Source: Symbiodinium sp. CCMP2592 (taxonomy: Eukaryota > Sar > Dinophyceae > Suessiales > Symbiodiniaceae). From it: DNA of 64,000 nucleotides. The position numbers were made by a program, and so were the translations under genes. Shown one piece after another: positions 32,201-41,345 of the stretch. Location: assembly GCA_905221615.1 (NCBI GenBank), contig CAJNDT010004913.1, positions 372,001 through 436,000 of the forward strand, read 5' to 3'. Below the pieces are notes generated by a model. It saw nothing but the letters and a program-made list of their open reading frames with translations. It was not told the DNA's origin and did no database searches. Position 1 is the first letter of the stretch; every line of letters starts with the position of its first letter.

Positions 32201-33453
32201 GTGTTATTTCTAATGTTCTTGTAGGATGGACGAAGCAAAAGCAACATCGAGCCGAAGAAGAAGTGCCCACGGCGGGAGAAGGACGGATGTGAATCAGCTC
32301 TATAGTGGTATTTCTAGTCGTATGTTTTTTGCAGGATGGACCAAGCAAGAGCGACATCGAGCAGAAGAAGAAGGGCCCACGACGGGAGAAGGACGGATGT
32401 GAATCAGCTCTATAGTGGTATTTCTAGTTGTATGTTTTTTGCAGGATGGACCAGGCAAGAGCGACATCGAGCAGAAGAAGAAGGGCCCACTGGACTCGCC
32501 ATCGGACCAGGATTCGTATGCTTTTTCCATGTTGCTAACCTATAAACTCCATCCCGTCCCGCCAGGATCTGCCAAGCGACTTCGACAGCCCCACGAATCC
32601 CGAGTGGCTCCCCGAGACTATGATGGACGCAGAGGCAGCTAATCTATCAGTGTCGTTGAGGTTTTGGAACATGTCCTTCAATTGATTTGATCGAAGGGCA
32701 GCGAGGATGATCCCATGGCAGTGCCGTTCATGTCCAGCAGCGATGAGGAGTCTCAGGGCAGTTGCATAAAAGATAGTATTGAGAAACCCGTTGCATGGAT
32801 TCCTACTACATTAGTCTATTCATTCGCGACTGGGGCAGGACCCTGCCCGGAACAACAAGAAGCGGCCAAACCTCATGATGGTGAAGGCGGAGGAGCACAG
32901 CGAGGACGACGAGGCATGCAGCACGCCCACGTCGATTGCGGAGCTCATGGGATTGAACAAAGATATGATGCATGCTGATGTCGAGCCAGTTGGAGAGCAG
33001 GGATATCGAAGCACGCAGGCCCGCAAGGCGGCCGCGAAGGCCGAGGCCGCGAAGCCCGTGAAGGCCAAGGCGAAGGTGCTCAGAAAGAAGGGCAGCTTCA
33101 GACGCGTGCTCAAGCGTCGCAAGAAGAAAGCCGCCAAGAAGGCGGCCGAGGAGCCCACGGACCGTACCGATGTCATGTTTCAGAAGTACAACCTCAAGGA
33201 CCTGGCCGTGCCCAAAGACGCCTTCCCACAGGGACCAACGAAGGGACTCCACTCCTACACGATCCGCAGCCCGAGCCAGAAGTGTGCAATAGAGGTCCTT
33301 TGCAGGAATAAAGCCTTCTATGCCAAAAAGATCCACCCGGACCTGGCAGCTGACGCGGGCCACAAAGTGGGGCAAGTGGGCTGGAAGACGGTAGGGAGTG
33401 TAGCGGCTGCTTGGAAAGTGGCAAAGGACAGAGTGGGATGGGATTTGCCGTGA
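29210..33453 (+). CDS. Gene A: acidic protein of about 25 tiny phase-0 exons with a basic C-terminal domain
   Basis: ATG at 29210 in good context (GCGGCCATGGCA) opens with Gly-Asp-Ala-Ala repeats. Next comes a helical exon (about 29400-29762: KWTYEKVQGIAAAMEQHL ... IKKLLQSLR, donor GTACC). Small phase-0 exons then run at 29969-30070, 30155-30181 (27 nt), 30238-30450, 30602-30709, 30775-30816, 30871-30942, 31002-31058 and 31118-31153, followed by the repeated array (31210-32634). The last exon, 32839-33453, carries Lys/Arg-rich stretches and a domain containing SYTIRSPSQKCAIEVL and VGWKTVGSVAAAW before the stop. Nearly every border is AG|GA, AG|GC or AG|GT to AG|G. An acidic disordered middle and a basic tail suggest a nuclear nucleic-acid- or histone-binding protein, but no function is proven. 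Its first and second junctions are not certain. Confidence 0.7.
31210..32634 (+). repeat. Tandem exon+intron array inside gene A (13 exon units, mostly GA-AG introns)
   Basis: Exons at 31210-31257, 31310-31375, 31434-31496, 31554-31619, 31676-31735, 31784-31843, 31892-31951, 32005-32064, 32118-32177, 32225-32281, 32335-32391, 32445-32510 and 32566-32634. Each begins GA(T/A/C) after AG, has a length divisible by three, and encodes variants of DGPS(D/A)SDIEPKGPLDSASEK. Introns are 47-58 nt, almost all begin GA (AG|GACGG, AG|GAGTG), and they share TATGAATCAGCTATATAGT- and TTTTGCAG-like words. From 31892 to 32117 two units of exactly 113 nt are almost identical. The array is direct evidence of growth by duplication of exon plus intron. 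Confidence 0.88.
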
Positions 33454-33487
33454 CCACTACAACCTACAACAATCCTAACTACCAATA

Positions 33488-33783
<296 letters not shown>

Positions 33784-33789
33784 CACTAC

Positions 33790-35145
33790 TGTAAGATATG
33801 CTGTTCGTACTACAGTGCGATGAAAACGAGATCACCGAAACCCCATCCTTCCGGCTGTCGCTGCCTCGCTGCTATATGCACCGGCCAATCGTGTTGCGAC
33901 TTGAGAACGAAGCATGCATTTAAGATGTTCGCCTTATGGTATGTGATAAGTTGTTGCTGGGGTGCTTGGCGGTGCTTTGGCAGAGTAGATTTTGGGAGGC
34001 TCCGGTCTGCAGTGCTGCATGGCTGTGATAATACGTACGAATATGTACGCAGCTAAAACATGCAATCAGCTGGTGTCACAGCTGGCCATAAGTTGTGAGC
34101 TGTTGCCGCGTATGTGCTGTGGTGGAGCAGAGTTTGGGCTCTCGGGCTGTGCCAATTTTGCCCGACGGCCCTCTACGGAATGCAGTGCTGCAGGTGCGAA
34201 CCTACACAGACAACAAAATCAGCTAGGGTCACTGCTGGCTCGTAAGATGTCTTGCTGATGTGCCTGCTGTGCTGGGTATGAAGAAGTTTCGCAGTTTCTT
34301 GCTACGTGCAAGTGGAGGCCCGGAGGCCCTCGTGAGCGGTGCGAGCCAAGAAATTATGTACATTTCGCCATCGCAGGAATAGCAGTATTGTAGTTGTAAA
34401 TCAAGAGCTAGCGCTGTCTGTCTTCCAGCATGATTGTGTTATTGGCCGAAGGCTCGGCCCACAACGAGGGGTGGCTTCGATTGCGAAACCGCAAAACCGC
34501 AAAAAGAGCTGGTGTGCTCAAAGCTCACGGTCTGTTGTGCGTCGCATGGCTATATGAGTTGCAAGACTAGCATGAAGTTCTGTTTGATCCCGGATGCATG
34601 CCTGCAGGCCTGGCCGCAGTGGATATATGTGGACCTCGAAGATTCTGTGGAAGGACCGATCATGGAGGGCTTAGCATGAGTGATTGAGTGCATGATGCAA
34701 GCAGAGCAATTCAAGTCTGCCTTGTGCGAGGGCGTATGTGTGCATGTGCGTTGACCCATGAATGTGTGAGCCGTACAAGGCTCATGTGTATACGGAATGT
34801 CATACATGTGCTGAACCCGTGCAACCATGCATGGAAGTGGTTGTGTGCATACAGACTCATACAAACAACTTTGTACAAGATACACATGTACCATGCAAAC
34901 ACTGACGTGCTTTGGCTGTTCACCTTTGCGATGAAGCATCGTCGTAGCAAGAATGTGAAGACTTTGCGGCGGGATCGTGCCGTGCGGAAGAATCCGCGCC
35001 TTATGCAGCAATCGTGGGTGCTGCACGGTTTGGCAAAGATGGGTGCTGTGCCATTGGAGCTTTTCCTGCATTTCAATGAGTGCATCATGTTGTGCCCACT
35101 ATAACCCTCAACTCCAGTGTCGTGACTGCAGAGGTTGTATTTAAA
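33790..35145. other. Interval before the methyltransferase-like gene; possible unresolved 5' exons
   Basis: Open frames of up to 138 codons on the plus strand (34688-35104) and 215 on the minus (34711-35358) lack clear family signal. The minus frame overlaps the exons called at 35150-35495 and is therefore judged a shadow. Plus-strand segments such as 34559-34678 (CLQAWPQWIYVDLEDSVEGP) have plausible protein composition, so upstream exons of the next gene may be here. Confidence 0.3.
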
Positions 35146-35149
35146 CTGG

Positions 35150-36387
35150 TGGCTATGATGACACAAATCCAAAGCCTGCCCTGGGATGTTGCCCTGCACC
35201 ACTTCGAAACGTTTGCTGGAAGCAGAGCAGTTACACGAGCCGAGCAGCGAGCTGCTTGCTTGCAGAATAGTTAAGTCATGCTTGCCCCCACCCACAACCT
35301 CCCAAAAGCCCCTCCTTGTAAATGTTTCTCCCAGGCTGGCCGATATGCGATCCCACATGACATCGTCTACAACGAGCGCACGATGAATATCCTCAGCTCC
35401 CTGGGCTATTGCAATGCATTGTTTGAGTGCCTTCGACTGGTGCCTGGTAGTGGAAAACTCACGGCCCCTGTGTGCTCATCATGGATATTTCTGTAGGGCA
35501 CCAAGTTGCTATGGAATGCATATGATGTGCTTCCCTTACAGCTGACATGTGTGCTGTGCTGATAAGAAATCTTGAGGTCTCAATCCAAAACAATGCGACG
35601 GGCTGGCGATGTACTGGGAGACGAGTCTGTGCAGTCTGTGAAGGATGCAAACTGCATGCTGTGGCGAGTTGTTGTCCTCCTCCTAATCTGTTCGGCTAAG
35701 GGGGTGTTCTGGATATTGGAACAACCAGAGCGGTCATTGATGGAATCCCATCCTGCCATTCAGCTGCTCTTTGGCTGTGTGAAATGCTATCGAGTATCTA
35801 TTCAGATGGAAGATTTCGGCGCGAAATCCAAAAAACCAACATGGTTGTATAGTAGTGCCTTGTCCGCACGTACAGAGTCATGCTTGCAAGTGGTTCCATG
35901 TCGGAGTAGCCATGCATCCCTTGATGTTTGCTGAGATCGGAAGATACTGGAGAAGCTTCCACGATTCAAGCCACCGGTGGAAGACCTTCCCACCGAGGAG
36001 CAGAAGAAGGGATGGGAAATGTCAGTGCATTACACCGACGAGACCGGATGCAAGCGTGTGAATGGCGGCCGAAACCTGAAGGGCTCACAAGCCTATCCGA
36101 GACAGTGGGGCCCTCAATAATTGCAATTGCATTACAACCGCGGTTCGTGCGGCCCTGACAATTAACCCCGAAACCGCGATGAGTGTTGTTTCCCAGTAAG
36201 GTTTGGCATTGCTTTGTCATCCTTGCGGACGGAGTACGATGCTGAGATCAAGCAGCAGGCTTGGGCAGATCTCGCTGAGGCTCTGAAGCAGCCTTTGCGG
36301 CTTCCTGCAGAGTGTAAGATCTCTAAGAGATGGGAGCGGAAAGCCGGTTTCAAGAAGGTGTTTGCATTCTTGCGACAGCAGCAGTAG
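35150..36387 (+). CDS. Methyltransferase-like gene, plus-strand copy
   Basis: At least five exons. Exon 1 (to about 35268) carries HHFETFAGSRAVTRAEQRA, which fits the AdoMet-binding motif I pattern. Exon 2 (35334-35491) carries AGRYAIPHDIVYNERTMNIL and ends TAPVCSSWIFL. A GT-AG intron joins it in frame to exon 3 (35574 on), with FWILEQPERSLMESHP. Exon 4 (about 35940-36105) has VNGGRNLKGSQAYPRQ. The last exon (36199-36387) ends KVFAFLRQQQ and TAG. The set FAG, then CSS, then EQP recalls the motif I, PC and ENV motifs of cytosine-C5 methyltransferases, but the motifs are diverged and activity cannot be claimed. A second copy is on the minus strand at 56036-57310. Confidence 0.5.
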
Positions 36388-36389
36388 CT

Positions 36390-37043
36390 GCTATGTGTGC
36401 AGCATGCATATAATTGAGTGCAGGCATCATGTGCAGGGGAATGGGGCCGAAAAAGGATTCCACAGGTTGCCGGTGAGCATGCATGTTGATTTGCAATACC
36501 AGCTCTATATGGATCAATATGCGATCATGGATGCTGGCTTGCAACGCAGGATCATGCCGCCGTTCATATTGAAGCCGGGCGGTCTGGTATTGGCCAAATG
36601 CCGTGCTCCAGTCGAAGAAGGCCATGCATGGGTGCCATGCATGTGTGTGTGTGTCAAACAAGAGAGTCAGTGCTGCTTTTCTGCTCGGTTTGTGAACCGG
36701 TGCCTGGGGGAGCAGAGGGGAGAGAAGAGGTGAGGGCAGAACGCAAAGGGAGAAGGGAGATGGGAATGAAGACCGAACCGGAGAGCGCGAAGGGAAAGAG
36801 AGCGGAGAGTGGAGAGTTCGCAGCGGACCAAAACCACCGAACAAAAAAAACAAAAAACCGAACGAAACGAAAACGACGCAAAACCACCCCAGCCGCTGGT
36901 GTGATTTGGCGTGGACGCTGGTGCGATTTGGCGTGGAACGTCGTGATTTGTATTTCGACCCCAAATCTCAACCAATGCCCCCCCAGAACAGCCAGAACTC
37001 GAGACGAAAGAGCGCAACTTCGGCACTTGATGGAAGATGACAG
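36390..37043. other. No supported gene; purine-rich stretch
   Basis: 36700-36890 is GA-rich on the plus strand, which opens long basic/acidic frames on both strands. No splice-consistent coding was seen. GCATGCATGGGTGCCATGC near 36623 is a local palindrome. Confidence 0.35.
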
Positions 37044-37515
37044 CCGTGATTTGTAGCAGCCGCTGCCGTGATTTGCAAAAGATATGAACCGCATGCTGTG
37101 ATATTGTAGCAGCCGCTTCCGTGATTCGTGATTTGTAGAAGCCGCTGCCGTGATTTGTGGAAGCCGCTGCCGTGATTTGAAAAAAGCCGCTGCCGTGATT
37201 TGTAAAAGCCGCTGCCGTGATTTGCCGCTGCCGTGATTTGAAAAAGCCGCTGCCGTGATTTGCAAAAGCCGCTGCCGTGATTTGCAAAAGCCGCCGCCGT
37301 GATTTGTAAAAGCCGCTGTCGTGATTTGTAAAAGTCGCCGCCGTGATTTGTAAAAGCCGCTGTCGTGATTTGTAAAAGTCGCTGCCGTGATTTGTAAAAG
37401 CCGCTGTCGTGATTTGTAAAAGCCGCCGCCGTGAGTTGTAAAAGCCGCTGCCGTGATTTGTAAAAGCCGCCGCCGTGATTGTAGAAGCCGCCGCCGCCGT
37501 GATTTGCAGCAGCTG
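37044..37515 (+). repeat. 22-bp minisatellite, about 21 copies
   Basis: The unit is GTGATTTGTAAAAGCCGCTG plus CC or TC. Early copies (37044-37230) are more varied (GTAGCAGCC, GAAAAAAGCC); later copies are regular. As 22 is not a multiple of three, the repeating peptides seen on the minus strand in several frames are artefacts. Confidence 0.95.
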
Positions 37516-37660
37516 CTGCTGTGATATGATACATCATGGATATATTATATCGTATGCAACATACACATCTATAGTTTATAGGATTCCTATATATATTCTG
37601 CATTTGGTGCCACAGGTGCATGCAGTAATATGCACACATATGTACATGCATGTGCATGCA

Positions 37661-37714
<54 letters not shown>

Positions 37715-38130
37715 CCTATACCTGCACACATAATGTATATATAGTGTATGTATATGTATATAACATGCATGCATGTTGTCTTGTCTGTCTCTCTGCATGC
37801 AGTCTCTCTCTGTCTTTGTACATATAAGCCAAGCCAACCCCCCAGCCCATGCGCCCAGCCCATCCATGGGCAAGTCCGTCTGTCCATATATGTCATTCTG
37901 TCTTATAACGTATACAGCCCACCCAAGCCAGCCCCAGCCCGCCCAGGCTATATGGAGAGTCTGTCTGTCTGTCTGTCTATCTGTCTGTGTCCTCGTCTCT
38001 CTCAGACACCTTGAGATGCAAAGCAAGGTTCCATGAAGTGAGAGCACATGAAGCTTCGATGCATTCACCTTGTGCTGCATGGGGCGCTTGCTTTCAAGCT
38101 TTTGGTGGCTCCTGTTTTGTGAAGTTAATC
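37516..38130. other. Microsatellite-rich spacer
   Basis: (TA)n at 37663-37694, (CA)n at 37695-37709 and (TGTC)n at 37961-37988. No gene recognised. Confidence 0.6.
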
Positions 38131-38141
38131 TTTGAGCTGCC

Positions 38142-40835
38142 ATGGCAGCCGGCGATCCTGTGACTCATAGGGTTTCAACGAAACGCCAGCAGTCACGAGA
38201 CGACAGCGAAAGCCGGCCGAAGAAGAAGGCAAGGCCGTCGAAGCTTGAAGTGTCCCGGCACGAAAGACTCATGGTCTCCTTGCAGAAGTGTGCTACTAAG
38301 AGTAGCCTCGCAGCCCCTCCTGTTGCGATTAAGAAGGGCCGAAAAGAACAGCAAGAAACCGAAGTCGCAAAGGAAAAGAAGGAAAGCAAGGAGAAGAAGG
38401 AAGTCAAAGAGAAGAAGGAAAGCAAAGAGAAGAAGGAAAGCAAAGAGCAGAAGGAAAGCAAAGAGCAAGTCAAAGAGAAGAAGGAAAGCAAAGAGCAGAA
38501 GGAAAGCAAAGAGCAGAAGGAAAGCAAAGAGAAGAAGGGAAGCAAAGAGAAGAAGGAAAGCAAAGAGCAGAAGGAAAGCAAGGAGAAGGAGGAAAACAAA
38601 GAGAAGAAGGGAAGCAAAGAGAAGAAGGAAAGCAAAGAGCAGAAGGAAAGCAAGGAGAAGGAGGAAAGCAAAGAGAAGAAGGACAGCAAAGAGCAGAAGG
38701 TCAGCCAGGAGCAGGGAGGAAACAAGGAGAAGAAGGGAAGCAAAGAGCAGAAGGAAAGCGCAGAGCAGAGGGACCACAAGAACAAGAAGGACAGCAAAAG
38801 GGGAGTGCAGGAGGCAAGCAAGGAGCAGAAGGAAAGCAAGGAGAAGAAGGCAAGCAAAGAGAAGAAGGAAGACCAGACGGCCAAGAAGCGGAAGAAGGAA
38901 GGCACAAGCAAGCAGGACGTGTCTGAGGAGCAGGACCGTGGACCGTGCACATTGCAATGGTGTCTTATAGTTTATGTAGATATGCAGTTTGTGCGTGGTG
39001 CATGAGTATAGGACGATGAAACGGCGGAAGCCTTCGATGAGGTGGCATTCCTGGAGGCGGAGCTTGCAGCTCGGGAGCTAGCGGAAGCCCGAGAGGACTC
39101 GGAGGTTTCAGATGGCGAGGCACCCGAAGCTTCGGAAGAAGCCAAGGACGATGAAGAGGAGGACGAGCCAGAGCAGGAGGAGACCAGTGCTCCAAGGACC
39201 CCAGGTGCCGGCGCTTTGGACAGTGACGAGGAGCTGCCTCAGTCGCAAGATTGTGTCTTGGACGAAGAGGACATGCAGTCCGACTCGTCAAGCGACCAGT
39301 CGGAGGAGAACGTGGACGGCGACTCCTTGAGTGACGCTGAGGACACAAAGGCGTTGAGTACGGCCGTGGCGACTGAGCCCGTTCGGAACAGCTCCCTAGA
39401 TTGCATATATACATGCAAGCTTGCTGTTTCAGTTGCCGTGCGATATTGCGAGTGCATTTAAGGTGCCACACACAGGAAGGAATGGGCGGTTTTTGATCGT
39501 GCCGTTAAGAACCGCCAGAAGTTCCCCGTCGCTCTGAGCAACTATGCGAGCAAGTCCAAGACGGATTTGTTTGCTGCATGGCTCGATTGCAATGGCAATT
39601 GGGACGAGCTATTTGGCTGCATGAGTTGTCTTTGGGTTTGCAGTTTGCTTGCGTGAGTTTGCGGTTGTATGGAGCAAGACATGTTTCGAAGGGTGCTGCA
39701 ATGCTGTCAGGGTGAAGTTGGTTATGGAACGCAAGCATGAAAAGAAGAGCCTAAATCGCCAGGATGTTCTTGCTATTCAGGGAAAGGACTTGAAGACAAA
39801 GTACGCAGACGAGGCAGAAGACTTATCCGTTTCCGGTTGCACAGTTCAGGCTGAACACATTTGCCAGGCAATGTACAAGCAAGTGATTGCAGCAAGAAAA
39901 GCCGAAGGCCGCTGGTACAAAGACAAGGACTTCCCCGACAACGAAGATGTGACTAGGTTTCATCCATGGGAGTTCTGAGCCGTGTTGTGCTGTTGTTCTT
40001 GCTGTGCATGTTATCATATATGCATTTGCTGAGGAAGCATGGTATTACATGCCGAAGGGCCACCTGCTGCGGCTTGACAATGCCACGAGCGAAGAACAAA
40101 AGTTGTCTGTCGAACAAGGTATGGATGAGGACTTGGCGAAGGTACTGGAGGAGAACAACCTGCTTCAGGCAGGCACCTTGCCTGCGGTACACGCAGCCAC
40201 TGAGGCTGGCGAGAAGGCGCTTCTGGCCTTCTTCGATGAGGGTGCTGCTGTGGCAAAGCGAACACCGAAACCCAGGAAGGACAAGGAGTCAACGGAGGAT
40301 GCCAAGGAGATGGAACCGAAGACCGTGCGCCAGTTGCTTGAATGCTTTTGTTGAGTTACTTCAATGGTGTCTGCGCTGCTGCTTGTGCGTGGGTATTTAT
40401 GCTAAGGCTGGTGGCAGAAGCGAAGCCGGAGATCCTGAAGGATGCTTCGAAAGCTCGGGAAACCTCCCTCACCCTGAACAACCTCAACTACGGTGAAAAG
40501 TTGGCCGAACAGCTGCTGAATTACTCCAGGCAGATGGAGCTGACCTACAAGAGGCTAGCTGAGCTGGAGGCAAAGGAGAGCACCGAGGATGCCGAGTTGA
40601 ACAAGTTTCTGAAGTATGTGGCCAAGAAGAAGCCATGGTTCCAGCAAGCCCAGGCTCACTGATCTTGCGTTGCTGCGGTGTGCGAGTTTTGTTGGATCTG
40701 TGTGCGGAACACATGCTTGCTAAGGCAGCAGCAAACGGCCTGCAGTCTGGATTGAAAGCAAAGAAGAAGAAGGCAGGAGCCAAAGCAAGCGCCAAAGGTG
40801 CTGCTGCGAAGCCTGCCGCAAAAGCGGCTGCTTGA
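38142..40835 (+). CDS. Lys/Glu-repeat protein with dinoflagellate C-terminal domain and Lys/Ala tail
   Basis: ATG at 38142 follows GCTGCC. Exon 1 (38142-38933, 264 codons) has a nuclear-type basic start (RPKKKARPSKLE), then about 500 nt of KESKEKKESKEQ repeats. Exon 2 (39012-39341, 110 codons) is strongly acidic (DDEEEDEPEQEE). Further exons give KEWAVFDRAVKNRQKFPVAL, NYASKSKTDLFAAWLDCNGN, DVLAIQGKDLKTKYADEAED, KAEGRWYKDKDFPDNED and WYYMPKGHLLRLDNATSEEQ, then helices (LNNLNYGEKLAEQLLNYSRQ). The tail is KAKKKKAGAKASAKGAA to TGA at 40833. Junctions AG|GA at 38934 and 39342 and AG|GC near 40656 fit the GA/GC usage of gene A; the junction at about 39476 does not keep phase and is unresolved. Likely a nuclear, nucleic-acid- or chromatin-binding protein. 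The middle domain is shared with gene X (52046-54840). Confidence 0.65.
38385..38920 (+). repeat. 15-nt purine repeat encoding KESKE units
   Basis: The unit AAGGAAAGCAAAGAG recurs more than 25 times with AAGAAG/CAGAAG variation. It is in frame throughout and almost free of pyrimidines on the plus strand except the C of AGC and CAG. Long Leu/Ser/Phe frames on the opposite strand are shadows. Confidence 0.95.
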
Positions 40836-41345
40836 TGATGATGTAGGTTTGGGATGCACCGCACATGACGTTTATCTTGGGACGATTGCATTCTGACGTG
40901 GGGTAGACTTGCCAGTAGGCGAGCCCTCGCTGGGACGTGCATGCGCACTTGACAGTTTGATAGTGTTCATTTGGGAGTCTTCCTGTTGAATGCAGAAATA
41001 TGTAAGCTGCATGAATTTGCAAAGTTAGGGTGCATGTAAGATGCTCCTGAGACAAGTGTGCTATGCATGTCACCGAATGCCTTGCGAAAGCTCCTTTTGG
41101 GAACATGCGCAGCTGCCACGATGGCAAAAGCCGACGAGATCCGCAGTTCGTTCTGCTGAAAGAGTATGATTCATGTCATGCTGGTTGCTTGCAAACACGG
41201 TCTCTTGTGTTTGTGTGTTGAATTCCGAAGTTAGATTCTGCTTCTTGGCAGGCCGTGCTGATGATGATCGATCCAAGCCCAGGCTTTGCCGTTTGAATCG
41301 TCATGTGCTTTGGTCAGTTCATGTTGCTGTACTGCCATGATGCAG
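40836..41345. other. Spacer between the Lys/Glu gene and the transposase-like gene
   Basis: No repeat or coding frame of note. It would contain the 3' UTR of the first and the 5' region of the next gene. A CAG|GCC acceptor-like site at 41343-41346 suggests that an upstream exon of the next gene may exist here. Confidence 0.3.

Noticed and set aside
34711..35358. 215-codon minus-strand frame
   Set aside because: It overlaps plus-strand exons that join in phase and match a second copy at 56-57 kb; no family signal of its own.
37044..37515. Regular 22-bp repeats considered as a CRISPR array
   Set aside because: Units are contiguous with no unique spacers, and the context is eukaryotic.
36654..38143. 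Minus-strand frames of up to 391 codons with repeating ITAAAFTNHGSGF-type peptides
   Set aside because: They arise from the 22-bp minisatellite and purine-rich DNA; the same peptide occurs in three frames.
38165..38957. Minus-strand Leu/Phe/Ser-rich 'membrane protein' frames of about 260 codons
   Set aside because: They are complements of the KESKE-encoding purine repeat; the plus frame has a start, continuous sense and matching exons.
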